A stretch of DNA of 64,000 nucleotides. Origin: a virus. Positions 1 through 7,456 of the stretch are shown in pieces. The translations under genes were made by a program, and so were the position numbers. The stretch is taken from positions 1-64,000 of IMG/VR virus record IMGVR_UViG_3300031718_000109; one strand, 5' to 3'. The notes beneath the pieces were generated by a model, which was not told where the DNA came from, searched no databases, and was given only the letters and a program-made list of their open reading frames with translations. Every line of letters begins with the position of its first letter. The stretch's first letter is position 1.

Positions 1-28
1 GGTGGGATAACCACCCCGCCCCCATTGT

Positions 29-68
29 TGTGCTACGCTACTCATAGTGTCCTCAAGGCAGCGGACAC
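29..68 (+). promoter_or_regulatory. promoter with 5'-terminal leader hairpin (copy 1)
   Basis: An extended -10 element TGC-TACGCT lies at 31-39, followed by ACTCATA and then a G at 47 that fits the transcription start. A hairpin begins at that base: 6-bp stem GTGTCC/GGACAC (47-52, 63-68) with a 10-base loop. A ribosome site GAGGAAGGA follows, seven bases ahead of the ATG at 88. It should drive the exopolysaccharide cassette. The same arrangement recurs at least ten more times in this window; here the loop is longer than the usual five bases and no clear -35 box is visible. Confidence 0.7.
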
Positions 69-87
69 ACCAACCGAGGAAGGACCC

Positions 88-1311
88 ATGAAAACCAGAC
101 CCTACGCCCCGTACGCACCCCACGACCCCGCAGACACCGAAGAACTCCCGCGCTGCGAGACCACCGAGGAATTCCCCCGCATCATCTTCCCCACCGAACC
201 CACCGACATCACCATCACCCTCCCCCGCTTCACCAACACCACCACCCCGCACATCGGACGCGTCATCGTCCTAGTCCCAGCCCGCAACGAAGGGGACTGC
301 ATCGCCGCCACCGTCAACGCCGTCTACGCCCAGCAGCACGCACCCGACCGCGTCATCGTCGTCATCAACAACGCCACCGACGACGGGGAAACCGAACGCG
401 AAGCCAAAGCCGCCGGAGCGGAAGTCATCGACGCCGGAACCTGCAAGCACCACAAGGCCCAAGCCCTCAACCACGCCCTGGCCCAGATCCTGCCCGGCCT
501 GACCGACGACGACTACGTCCTAATCCAGGACGCCGACACCCAACTCAACGACACGTTCATCGGCGACGCCCTAGCAGCCTGCGGACGCCGCGTAGGCGGC
601 GTCTGCGCCCGCTACGACACCCACACCCCCCAAGGGCTGCTCCAATGGCTCCAGGCCAACGAGTTCACCCGCTCCCGGCGCAAGACCACCCGCGACAAGA
701 GCCAGGCCCGCATCCTCGTGGGCATCGCCGCGCTCTTTAGCGTCCGGGTCATCCGCGACGTCATCCAAGCACGCAGCGACGGCACCCTGCCCGGCTCCCC
801 CACCTTCTACAACGAAGGCTCCTCCTGTGAGGACTACCGGCTCACGCTGGACCTCAAGGCCCTGGGCTACAAGCTGGTGTGCCCGGCCGCGTGCCGCCCG
901 CGCACCCACGCCATGCCCACCTTCAAGAAGCTGTGGGGCCAGCGGGTGCGCTGGACCAGGGGCGCCCTGGACGACCTGCGGGAGCTGGGTTACAACAAGG
1001 TCACCCGCCGGTACTTCTGGGCGCAGTGGGCGCGGCTGTTCGCGCTGCTGTCCCCGCTGATCTACATCTCCTACCTGATCTCCCTGGAGGTGCAGTACCA
1101 CACGATCGTGTGGCAGCTGTTCTGGCTGTGGGTCAACGCCCTGACCATCACTGAGCGGCTGATCACCGTGCGCAAGGGCGGCTGGAAGGCGATGCTGCTG
1201 GCCGCGCTGATCCTGCCGGAGCTGGCGTACGACTGGTACCTGGCCGCCGCGTACTTCACCGGAATCTACAAGCACCTGCGGTCCAAGCCCGCAGAGTGGA
1301 AGGAAACCTGA
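88..1311 (+). CDS. family 2 glycosyltransferase, membrane polysaccharide synthase-like
   Basis: This 407-residue protein is predicted to polymerise or transfer sugar from a nucleotide-sugar at the cell membrane. An N-terminal low-complexity region of about 55 residues precedes a GT2 domain with VPARNE near residue 65, a DAD (DxD-type) metal site at about 148-150 and a C-terminal acceptor region with GQRVRW (the QxxRW motif of processive synthases) near 293. Two to three hydrophobic segments follow (about 320-390), as in IcaA/PgaC-type enzymes. The ATG at 88 is chosen because GAGGAAGGA sits just upstream; an in-frame upstream start at 25 lies inside the promoter. It is followed by a small membrane protein, a deacetylase and a GH16 hydrolase, which suggests an exopolysaccharide role. 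Substrate is unknown. Confidence 0.85.
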   Translation: MKTRPYAPYAPHDPADTEELPRCETTEEFPRIIFPTEPTDITITLPRFTNTTTPHIGRVIVLVPARNEGDCIAATVNAVYAQQHAPDRVIVVINNATDDGETEREAKAAGAEVIDAGTCKHHKAQALNHALAQILPGLTDDDYVLIQDADTQLNDTFIGDALAACGRRVGGVCARYDTHTPQGLLQWLQANEFTRSRRKTTRDKSQARILVGIAALFSVRVIRDVIQARSDGTLPGSPTFYNEGSSCEDYRLTLDLKALGYKLVCPAACRPRTHAMPTFKKLWGQRVRWTRGALDDLRELGYNKVTRRYFWAQWARLFALLSPLIYISYLISLEVQYHTIVWQLFWLWVNALTITERLITVRKGGWKAMLLAALILPELAYDWYLAAAYFTGIYKHLRSKPAEWKET

Positions 1312-1312
1312 C

Positions 1313-1459
1313 ATGCCGCAGATCCTCACCAACCTCGGTACCGTCCCCGGCCAGCTGGGCGCCGCCGTCCTGGCCATCACCATCGTCTACTCGGTACCCA
1401 ACCTCAAGATCACCCTGCACGAACTGTTCACCCTGCGACGCAACAGGAAGGAATCATGA
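1313..1459 (+). CDS. small membrane protein of the polysaccharide cassette
   Basis: The 48-residue product has one hydrophobic segment (about residues 12-28, containing GAAVLAITIVYSV) and a basic C-terminus, so it is a likely single-pass membrane protein. It starts one base after the glycosyltransferase stop and its TGA overlaps the next ATG (ATGA), so the three genes should be translated together. IcaA-type synthases have a small membrane partner (IcaD); by position this could be an equivalent, but there is no sequence motif to prove it. Confidence 0.65.
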   Translation: MPQILTNLGTVPGQLGAAVLAITIVYSVPNLKITLHELFTLRRNRKES

Positions 1460-2508
1460 ACCGCCGCATCATCCCCGCCGCCCTCGCAGCCTTGGCGCTG
1501 GCCGCCGCTTTAACGGGCTGCTCCTCACTGCACACCCCCGCCCAGGCCGCACCGCTGCCGCCGGGCACCACCGAGACCGCGCCCGCCCCGCGCCCGGTGC
1601 CGGTCTCCGTCCACCCCGTCGCTGACATCCCGGTCCTCGCCTGGCACCAGGTCATCGGCGGCGTCGCCACCACAGCGGCGGAAGACCAGATCTGGGACTA
1701 CAACAAGGACTGCGCCCCCACCGCCCCGGTCTGCAACGCGCCGGGCAACCCGGAGACCGTCTCCCTGACGCAGCTGGGCAGTCAGCTGACGTGGCTGGCC
1801 AGCCAGGGCTACTCCTCGGTCACCGCCGCGCAGTACCAGGCGTGGGCCGCGCACCAGCCGGTGGCGCTGCCGCAGCGCCCGATCCTGCTGACGACTGATG
1901 ACAGCACGATCAACGAGGCTGCCGGGGTCACCCGGCTGCTCCAGCAGCACGGCTTTAGCATGGTGATGTTCGTCGTCACGCAGTTCGCGGACGGAGCGTC
2001 CGCGAACCAGGAGCCGTACGCCGGGTGGAACTTCACCTGGTCACAGTTGGGGCAGCTTCCCGCCGCGCAGTGGTCGTTCGCGTTCCACGCCGGGGCGGCA
2101 GGTCACAACGTTGCCTACCCCAACAACCCCGGCTCCACCTACTACTACCCGACGCAGCTGCCCACGGAGTCCGCCGCGCAGTATGAGCAGCGGGTGAGCA
2201 CGGAGATCATCCAGGGCCGCGCTGAGCTCAGCAAGCAGCTGGGGGCCCGCGTAAACACCGCCATGTGGGCGGTACCGTGGAATGACCTGGCACAGCCGGA
2301 CCACCCCACCTCAGGGGCCACCCCGGCGGCGTGGCTGCCCGGATGGGCGGCCACCCAGTTCCCGATCATTTTCCTGCAAGACCCGCCGCGCAACGGCGTA
2401 CTGCACGAGCGCTACCGGCTCGAAGTCGAAGGGACCTGGAGCCTGGCCACGTTCCAGAACAACTTCCTGGGCAACGTGCGAAACGGGTTCTTCAACCTGG
2501 CGGCTTAG
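1456..2508 (+). CDS. lipoprotein polysaccharide deacetylase-like protein
   Basis: The 350-residue protein begins with a lipoprotein signal peptide: basic MNRR, a hydrophobic core, and the lipobox LTGC with Cys22, followed by a Pro-rich linker. It would be exported and anchored outside the membrane. The remainder looks like a carbohydrate esterase 4 / PgaB-IcaB type domain: PVLAWHQV near residue 59, ILLTTDDS near 144 (the metal-binding aspartate motif) and an FHAGAAGH stretch near 210 that may supply the histidines, though spacing differs from the classic HxxxH. In the known systems this family removes acetyl groups from poly-N-acetylglucosamine; that activity here is inferred from family and neighbours. 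Confidence 0.72.
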   Translation: MNRRIIPAALAALALAAALTGCSSLHTPAQAAPLPPGTTETAPAPRPVPVSVHPVADIPVLAWHQVIGGVATTAAEDQIWDYNKDCAPTAPVCNAPGNPETVSLTQLGSQLTWLASQGYSSVTAAQYQAWAAHQPVALPQRPILLTTDDSTINEAAGVTRLLQQHGFSMVMFVVTQFADGASANQEPYAGWNFTWSQLGQLPAAQWSFAFHAGAAGHNVAYPNNPGSTYYYPTQLPTESAAQYEQRVSTEIIQGRAELSKQLGARVNTAMWAVPWNDLAQPDHPTSGATPAAWLPGWAATQFPIIFLQDPPRNGVLHERYRLEVEGTWSLATFQNNFLGNVRNGFFNLAA

Positions 2509-3461
2509 TGCCAGCGCACCGATACCAGCGCCGTAGCATACTGAAACTCGCCCTACTCGCCTTAGCCGGTACCCCGGCCCTAGGCAGTGATACCGAGAGG
2601 AACGCCCCTATGCCCAGGCACGGCCACCACCACCGTCACCACCCCACCCCGCCGCCGACTCCCACTCCGACGCCTGTCCCGACGCCCACGCCGCCGTCCC
2701 CGCCTACCCCGGTGCCCGCGCCGTCTCCGGTCACCACGCTGGTGCCGCCGACTCCGGCTCCGGCTGCCGGGTTCACGTTCGCGGAGGAGTTCACCGGCGC
2801 CGCCGGTACCTACCCCTCGGCTAAGAACTGGGCGCCGCAGACCGGGCAGGGGATCTGGGGTACCGGGGAGGTGGAGATGATGACCAGCGACCCGGCGAAC
2901 GCGTATGTGAACGGTGCGGGACAGCTGGTGATCGCCTGCACCAGCGACGGGCAGGGCGGGTTCAACTCCGCGCGGCTCCAGTCCACGCACTCCCAGATGT
3001 ACGGCACGTGGGAGATTTGCGCGAAGATCAACCCGGTTGCGGGCGGCTGGCCCGCTATCTGGTTCATGGGCAACAACGGTCAGTGGCCGCACAACGGCGA
3101 GGCCGACCTGGTGGAGAACTACGGGCCCACCAGCAACGGCGGGCAGTCCCAGTCCACGGTGCATTCCTCCGGCACCAACGGCAACCCGTCCAAGGATGTG
3201 AACTTCCCGGGCGATGACAAGTGGCACATCTACAAGATGGTGTGGACCCAGGGAAAGATCGAGTTCTTCGTGGACGGTAAGGCGACGCTCACGGTGACCT
3301 CTGCGGAGTTCCCGGCTGGGCAGTGGCCGTTCGACAACAACGGCGGGATGTACTGCATCCTGAACGTGGCTGCGGGCGGTGAGGGCACGAACTATGTCAA
3401 CCCGCTGGCGGATGCGCTGCCGGTGTTGATGGAAGTGGACTACGTGCACGCCTGGGCGTAG
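2508..3461 (+). CDS. secreted GH16-family glycoside hydrolase
   Basis: Starting at the GTG that overlaps the previous stop (TAGTG) gives 317 residues with a signal peptide: basic YQRRS, hydrophobic LKLALLALAG, cleavage near PALG. A start at the ATG at 2610 would lose this signal, so the GTG is preferred. After the signal come a His cluster and a long Pro/Thr linker (about 35-85). The rest is a GH16 beta-sandwich with the catalytic signature GEADLVE (ExDxxE) near residue 200. GH16 enzymes cut beta-1,3/1,4-glucans or galactans. It closes the cassette and is followed by a strong terminator. It could trim the product of this cassette or open host wall glycans. Confidence 0.82.
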   Translation: MPAHRYQRRSILKLALLALAGTPALGSDTERNAPMPRHGHHHRHHPTPPPTPTPTPVPTPTPPSPPTPVPAPSPVTTLVPPTPAPAAGFTFAEEFTGAAGTYPSAKNWAPQTGQGIWGTGEVEMMTSDPANAYVNGAGQLVIACTSDGQGGFNSARLQSTHSQMYGTWEICAKINPVAGGWPAIWFMGNNGQWPHNGEADLVENYGPTSNGGQSQSTVHSSGTNGNPSKDVNFPGDDKWHIYKMVWTQGKIEFFVDGKATLTVTSAEFPAGQWPFDNNGGMYCILNVAAGGEGTNYVNPLADALPVLMEVDYVHAWA

Positions 3462-3467
3462 CAGGCC

Positions 3468-3500
3468 GGGGGCCCGCCAATCCCGGGCGGGCCCCCCTTT
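3468..3500 (+). terminator. rho-independent terminator
   Basis: An 11-bp perfect stem (GGGGGCCCGCC paired with GGCGGGCCCCC) is followed by CTTT directly after the GH16 stop codon. It ends the polysaccharide operon. Confidence 0.85.
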
Positions 3501-3525
3501 CCCACCCCGCGCACTGTGCTACATG
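3499..3525 (+). promoter_or_regulatory. possible weak copy of the phage promoter
   Basis: TTTCCC and, 16 bases on, TGTGC-TACATGACT resemble the extended -10 motif, but the -10 ends in G instead of T and no leader hairpin follows; the ribosome site GGAAGGAG comes almost at once. It would serve the gene at 3546. Confidence 0.35.
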
Positions 3526-3545
3526 ACTTATGGGAAGGAGAAGAC

Positions 3546-3824
3546 GTGCAAGAACTGATCAAAGCCGCAGCGAAGGTGCTGGAGGCCGCCGGGTTCCACC
3601 CCGCCGAGTACGACAGGCATGGCAGGAAGGTCACCCGCCTGGGGTTTGTGATCGAGGAGACCGAGGAGCCCGGGACGCTGTACATCGCCAGAGACCAGTA
3701 CGCGTCGCTTCCGGCCCGCGCGGAGGTGCGCCAGCAGATGGCAAAGGCGTATGCGCGGGAGCTGGATGCGGCGGGGTGGCGTACGCAGGTGCGGTCCCAG
3801 TTTCTGTTGGCGAGGCGTCCTTGA
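3546..3824 (+). CDS. small protein of unknown function
   Basis: The 92-residue product starts at a GTG preceded by GGGAAGGAG. It is mixed alpha/beta, with an amphipathic N-terminal helix, a central VTRLGFVIEE strand region and a basic C-terminus. No signal peptide, membrane segment or known motif is seen. It stands alone between a terminator and a new promoter. Confidence 0.6.
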   Translation: MQELIKAAAKVLEAAGFHPAEYDRHGRKVTRLGFVIEETEEPGTLYIARDQYASLPARAEVRQQMAKAYARELDAAGWRTQVRSQFLLARRP

Positions 3825-3833
3825 CGTGGGGAG

Positions 3834-3887
3834 TTGTGGTCCACCGCCCGGCTATGCTACGCTACTCTTGTAGCGCGAAGGACGCGC
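3834..3887 (+). promoter_or_regulatory. promoter with 5'-terminal leader hairpin (copy 3)
   Basis: A TTGTGG hexamer (3834) lies 18 bases before TGC-TACGCT (3855-3863). ACTCTTGTA follows, then a perfect hairpin, stem GCGCG/CGCGC with five-base loop AAGGA (3873-3887). The ribosome site is CAGGAGG ahead of the ATG at 3911. Confidence 0.8.
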
Positions 3888-3910
3888 CACCGGACCAGGA
3901 GGCAACCACC

Positions 3911-4330
3911 ATGAACATCAACTGCGGACACTGCCACAACACCCACCCCTCCGTCGCCGACGTTCGCACCTGCTCCACCTCCCGCAAGGCCCCGCACCCC
4001 AGCAGTACCCGCCGCCCGGCCCGCCGTCAGCCCACGCTGACCTACCCGAACAACCCGTTCTTCCAGGCCCACCTGGACGCGGAGCTGGCCTACTCGGTCG
4101 GCGGCGACTCAACACTGACCCGACGCCAGGCGACGGCACGAGTGATCAACGAGTTCCTGAACAGCGGCCACCCGGACAAGGCGATGGAGTGCGGCAACTG
4201 CCGCACCGACGGCGCCTGGTGGCGCCCGACGGTCGGCGCGGTGATGTGCATCAACTGCCGCTCCGTGCGCGTCGGACGGTACGACAAGGAGACCGGCAAC
4301 GTCACCATCAGCTGGACCAAGGGCAGCTAA
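3911..4330 (+). CDS. zinc-finger-like small protein
   Basis: This 139-residue protein has an N-terminal Cys/His cluster (INCGHCHNTHPSVADVRTC) that closely matches the N-terminus of the protein at 42988, including CxxC, the THxSV step and a later Cys. A second CxxC pair (ECGNC and MCINC, about residues 92-117) suggests another zinc ribbon. Between them is a basic, Pro-rich linker and a helical segment. The role is unknown; DNA or RNA binding is plausible. It has its own promoter and leader hairpin, shared in type with its partial paralogue. Confidence 0.68.
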   Translation: MNINCGHCHNTHPSVADVRTCSTSRKAPHPSSTRRPARRQPTLTYPNNPFFQAHLDAELAYSVGGDSTLTRRQATARVINEFLNSGHPDKAMECGNCRTDGAWWRPTVGAVMCINCRSVRVGRYDKETGNVTISWTKGS

Positions 4331-4347
4331 GCCAGGACTCACGGTAG

Positions 4348-4367
4348 GGGCCCCCGCAAGGGGGCCC
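4348..4367 (+). terminator. hairpin terminator with GNRA loop
   Basis: GGGCCCCC and GGGGGCCC pair perfectly (8 bp) around a GCAA tetraloop, 17 bases after the stop of the zinc-finger gene. There is no U tract, which is common for terminators of high-GC actinobacteria. Confidence 0.55.
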
Positions 4368-4393
4368 GCCGGGTTCGACCCCCGGCAGTCTAC
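4368..4393 (+). other. isolated tRNA T-arm-like sequence
   Basis: CCGGG-TTCGACC-CCCGG forms a canonical 5-bp T-stem with a seven-base T-loop, followed by a 3'-acceptor-like CAGTCTA. Upstream there is room for neither a D-arm nor an anticodon arm: only 59 bases lie between the nearest possible acceptor strand (AGGACTC, 4334) and the end. It may be a tRNA remnant or an old recombination scar. Confidence 0.4.
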
Positions 4394-4437
4394 GAAGCCC
4401 GCACCCAGCGGGCCCCAGGAAAGGGGAGAACACCATC

Positions 4438-4803
4438 ATGCACCTGCCGCTGCACGTGATCCTGCTGGAGTTCTTCTCCGCCTACGCCACCTACGTAGCC
4501 ACCCACCTAGCCGCCCGGCCTGCCGTGCGGCGGGCTGAGGCATGGTGGGACGAACGCCACGAAAGGAGAACCCATGCCCGAACCGCAACAGATCCGCGAC
4601 GCCATCAACGCCGGGGCCCGCAGCACCCGGGACCTAGCACAGGCCTGCAATGTCTCCCCCTCAGCGATCAACAAGACCCTGAACCAGATGCCCGACGGGG
4701 ACCAGATGCGCGCACGCCTGACCGCGCCCATCAACAGGAGCACCAGGCCGCTCATCGAGTACGGAGGGGAAATCAAAACCCCCGCCGCGTGGGCGCGCGA
4801 TGA
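4438..4803 (+). CDS. possible small membrane protein, large overlap with next gene
   Basis: The ATG at 4438 has a good ribosome site (GGAAAGGGGAG). The first 45 residues look real, with a hydrophobic start (HVILLEFFSAYATYVATHLA) and an Arg/Glu-rich stretch. The frame stays open for 230 bases into the next gene, where its composition becomes that of an out-of-frame translation. The gene may have lost its own stop codon, or translation may simply run on. Confidence 0.35.
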   Translation: MHLPLHVILLEFFSAYATYVATHLAARPAVRRAEAWWDERHERRTHARTATDPRRHQRRGPQHPGPSTGLQCLPLSDQQDPEPDARRGPDARTPDRAHQQEHQAAHRVRRGNQNPRRVGAR

Positions 4804-5575
4804 ACGGGTGACCGTGTCCGGCACACTCATCAGCCAGCGCCTGAACTACGGCTGGCCGGTTGAAGACGCCCTGTTCCGCCCCGTCCAGTACGGGCGCGGC
4901 CAGGTCAGCACGCCGCTCACCGCCCTGGACATCGCAGCGATCCGCGTGTACGCCGAGCACTACACGCAGGACCCGCCGCCGCACGGCCTTGCGCAGCTCA
5001 CTGCGGACCTGCTGCGCGGCGGCGCGTCCGTCTCAGCCATCGCCCGCGTCGCTGACCACCAGCAGTCCTACACTGTGCAGCTGTGGGCTTCCCACGCCGG
5101 GTACATTGCCCCGTACCTCCTGGACCAGCACCAGAAGATCCGCGACGCCATCAAGGCGGGCGCCGCCACCATGAAAGACGTCGCCGACGCCTTCGGCACA
5201 GGCAGGGAACGTATCCGGCAGCTGATGCTGTCTATGCCTGACCGCGACGAACTCGTCAAGGTGCTGCACACGAACGTGTCCGGGGTCCCGTCCCAGCGCA
5301 GGCGCGGCGCACGCACCCTGACGGACAAGGAACTCGCAAAGCTCCTGCACCTCCAGGAAGCTGCCAATGAGCCGCGTGAAGGCGCGTCAAAGGACGTCAA
5401 CCGCGCCGTGGAGCAGCGCGACACCTACGCGCGGGCGCTGCGTGACGCGGGGGTAGCCGCACAGAACATCGCGGACGCCTGCGAGGTGACGCTGGCCACG
5501 GTGCACCGGTGGACCAGCCCGTCCAAGCAGTACCGGCGGGCCCTGCGCAACAAGCGCGGCTCCAAGAGGCGCTAA
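4574..5575 (+). CDS. multi-HTH DNA-binding protein
   Basis: The 333-residue protein holds at least three helix-turn-helix-like repeats. One (about residues 7-36, QIRDAINAGA) recurs near 188 (KIRDAIKAGA), showing an internal duplication, and another lies near 290-315 (VAAQNIADACEVTLATVHRW). Residues about 70-105 (WARDERVTVSG ... GWPVEDALF) resemble the small DNA-binding repeat often found beside phage homing endonucleases. The ribosome site GAAAGGAG decides the start. It is likely a regulator or a nuclease-less homing-type DNA-binding protein. A strong bidirectional terminator follows. Confidence 0.65.
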   Translation: MPEPQQIRDAINAGARSTRDLAQACNVSPSAINKTLNQMPDGDQMRARLTAPINRSTRPLIEYGGEIKTPAAWARDERVTVSGTLISQRLNYGWPVEDALFRPVQYGRGQVSTPLTALDIAAIRVYAEHYTQDPPPHGLAQLTADLLRGGASVSAIARVADHQQSYTVQLWASHAGYIAPYLLDQHQKIRDAIKAGAATMKDVADAFGTGRERIRQLMLSMPDRDELVKVLHTNVSGVPSQRRRGARTLTDKELAKLLHLQEAANEPREGASKDVNRAVEQRDTYARALRDAGVAAQNIADACEVTLATVHRWTSPSKQYRRALRNKRGSKRR

Positions 5576-5597
5576 GGAACCCGGGAAACACAAAAGG

Positions 5598-5627
5598 AGC
5601 CCCATGAGCCCTGAGGCTCATGGGGCT
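5598..5627. terminator. bidirectional terminator
   Basis: A 13-bp perfect stem (AGCCCCATGAGCC with GGCTCATGGGGCT) and a CTGA loop are flanked by TTTCC on the right and CAAAAGG on the left, so it can end transcription from both sides. It separates the left (+) block from the end of the long (-) structural block. Confidence 0.85.
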
Positions 5628-5649
5628 TTCCCCTACTCCCGGGTAGATC

Positions 5650-6636
5650 CTAGCCTGCGATACCCAGGGCGGCGTCCGTGTGCGCGCCGACGATGCCGTC
5701 TGCTAGTAGGCCGTGGCTCTGCTGGAACGCCACCACCGCCCCGGCGGTGAGTACTCCGGCTTCCCCGTCTACTTGCAGATGCGCGCCGTGCGCGTTCAAG
5801 GCGTTCTGCACGGTCTTGGTGCGGGCGGTCAGCGCACCCCAGGTCAGGGGGCCGACTTGACCATCAATGTGGAGGCCGCTGTCAAGCTGGAACGCGCGCA
5901 CCGCCGCGAGGGTGTCGCCGCCGAAGTTTCCGTCCACACCCTTGGGGTCCTGTCCGGCCAGCATGAGGGACCGCTGTAGCACCACCACCCACGGCCCTGT
6001 GGCGCCCTGTACCACGCTGGGGCGGCCCGGAGCGGGCGTGGGGCCCGGCCCGGCGCCGGAGGGCGCCCACTGCCCGTACAGGGCCGTCATGGCCTCATCC
6101 AGGTCCACGCTGACACCGCCGAGCTCCTGATCGTTGAGCGACTGCCGGAGCACCGCCCGCGCATCCCACACCCCGCCGGACCACGCGTAGGTCTGCCAAC
6201 CCCAACCAAACCCGGCGTCCAACGCGGTGCGCACCGACTCCAAGCCGCCGTACACCCCGACACGAGCCTTGGAGCCCTCCGCGTCAGCCACACCGTGCAA
6301 GTAGTCCAACACGGTGCTGGTCTGGCCGGGGGTCTGCGGGAAATCCACCGCATAGTAGATAGGCAACCCCGCCGGGAACCCCAGGCCGTTAGCCTGCGCC
6401 CGCGCCGCCGCACCATCACTCATGCCCTGGTTGTAACCGCCCAGCGCCTCAGTGCCAGAGGTTTCCCACACCAGCACGATAGAGATCCCGGCGGCGTGCA
6501 ACGCGTCCCGCTCAGACGGTGAGAGGTTCTTGGACGGGTCAGTAGACAGGTACCGCACCGCGAACGAGATCCCCGCCGCCTTCATCGCAGCGATCGGCGC
6601 CGTACCCCACGCGTAGTCACACCCGGCAATGGTCAT
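5650..6636 (-). CDS. endolysin: DUF1906 glycoside-hydrolase-like domain plus two PG-binding repeats
   Basis: The 328-residue protein has an N-terminal TIM-barrel-like domain of the DUF1906/Rv2525c type (GCDYAWG at the start, AVRYLS, YYAVDF near 100) spanning about residues 1-195. A Pro/Gly linker (196-210) and two peptidoglycan-binding type 1 repeats follow, with DGNFGGDTLAAVRAFQ near 250 and a second repeat to the end. It should cut the host wall at lysis. It overlaps the next gene by four bases and sits with several membrane proteins, as expected for a lysis cassette. Confidence 0.85.
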   Translation of the reverse strand: MTIAGCDYAWGTAPIAAMKAAGISFAVRYLSTDPSKNLSPSERDALHAAGISIVLVWETSGTEALGGYNQGMSDGAAARAQANGLGFPAGLPIYYAVDFPQTPGQTSTVLDYLHGVADAEGSKARVGVYGGLESVRTALDAGFGWGWQTYAWSGGVWDARAVLRQSLNDQELGGVSVDLDEAMTALYGQWAPSGAGPGPTPAPGRPSVVQGATGPWVVVLQRSLMLAGQDPKGVDGNFGGDTLAAVRAFQLDSGLHIDGQVGPLTWGALTARTKTVQNALNAHGAHLQVDGEAGVLTAGAVVAFQQSHGLLADGIVGAHTDAALGIAG

Positions 6637-6983
6637 TGGCTCACGTCTTCCTCATTGATAAACAGCGGAGAATTAGCATGCCTCGGTGTGGAGTCGTTCT
6701 GTACTGACCAGATCACCCACAGCCGCCACAGGGTAACCAGCCCAACCGTCGTGAGGGCGAACCCGGTGTACCAGGGGAAAAACCCTTCTCGCGGGTTGAA
6801 CCCGAACATGTAACGCAACGCCGAGGGCAGCAGCGTCACCGTGAGCGCCGCATCCAGCGCAACGATCGCCCGGCCGACCGTGTACCGCCACCACGGAGAG
6901 ATGACCGTGTACCCAACGATGAACACGACCGACGACCAGAACTCAAACAGCAGCGCCCACTCATCGAACTTTGCCACGCCCAT
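6633..6983 (-). CDS. holin-like membrane protein
   Basis: The 116-residue product has three or four hydrophobic segments (about 12-32, 40-58, 70-92) and a charged C-terminus, fitting a holin. Its stop overlaps the endolysin start (ATGA), the usual holin-endolysin coupling. Which of the neighbouring membrane proteins makes the pore cannot be told from sequence. Confidence 0.65.
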   Translation of the reverse strand: MGVAKFDEWALLFEFWSSVVFIVGYTVISPWWRYTVGRAIVALDAALTVTLLPSALRYMFGFNPREGFFPWYTGFALTTVGLVTLWRLWVIWSVQNDSTPRHANSPLFINEEDVSQ

Positions 6984-7191
6984 TGGTATGCCCCTCTCCG
7001 TAGGAAGCCTTGATCAAGGCTTCCACGCGTTCCGACATGTGGTTAGCGGCGCGCACGCGGCGCAGCCATGCGCCGAGGGCTTCCGCCTCCGGTGAACGCT
7101 CCAGGGTCTCCTCAAGGGCTCGCCGGGACTCCTCCAATGCTCGGAGGGCTTCCGGGCATGCCTGCTTGCGTCGGCGCCACCACATTGGCAT
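6961..7191 (-). CDS. small basic coiled-coil protein in lysis cassette
   Basis: The 76-residue protein begins MPMWWRRRKQ and continues as a charged heptad-rich helix (about 10-60). GGAGCAGG lies upstream of the chosen ATG. It overlaps both neighbours (23 and 80 bases). It may be a regulator or partner of the lysis proteins; no family is recognised. Confidence 0.5.
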   Translation of the reverse strand: MPMWWRRRKQACPEALRALEESRRALEETLERSPEAEALGAWLRRVRAANHMSERVEALIKASYGEGHTNGRGKVR

Positions 7192-7456
7192 TATCACCTG
7201 CTCCAGGGGGGACGACAGGTAGGGACCGCAGAACCACGGCTGAGGCTCTGGCTGCTTCCAACAGTTGCCCGGTGTGCTCAGCTTCAACGCGCCGCGTCTG
7301 TTCCGAAAGCGTGTAGGCCTCACGCCACAGGTCCCGGTCCCTCTCCATATCCTTCAAGTTCCTTCGGGGCACCAGCCTTCCCGTGAGAATAAGGATCACC
7401 GTCAGAGCCAGCAGGCTCGGGCCTCCGTACGTACCCAGCAGAACCGTGATCGTCAT
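7112..7456 (-). CDS. single-span membrane protein with coiled coil, lysis cassette
   Basis: The 114-residue protein has one N-terminal membrane segment (about residues 12-27, LLALTVILILTGRLV), then a charged coiled coil (30-75) with RDRDLWREAY, and a Pro/Gly-rich tail. This layout is common next to actinophage holins. It overlaps the genes on both sides, which supports co-translation. The exact role is not known. Confidence 0.6.
   Translation of the reverse strand: MTITVLLGTYGGPSLLALTVILILTGRLVPRRNLKDMERDRDLWREAYTLSEQTRRVEAEHTGQLLEAARASAVVLRSLPVVPPGAGDNANVVAPTQAGMPGSPPSIGGVPASP

Noticed and set aside
571-1383. A 270-residue open frame antisense to the glycosyltransferase.
   Set aside because: It is Gly/Val/Arg-rich, has no ribosome site and mirrors the GC-rich codon pattern of the real gene.
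4331-4393. A complete tRNA after the 3911 gene.
   Set aside because: Only the T-arm and a poor acceptor fit; there is no room for D and anticodon arms.
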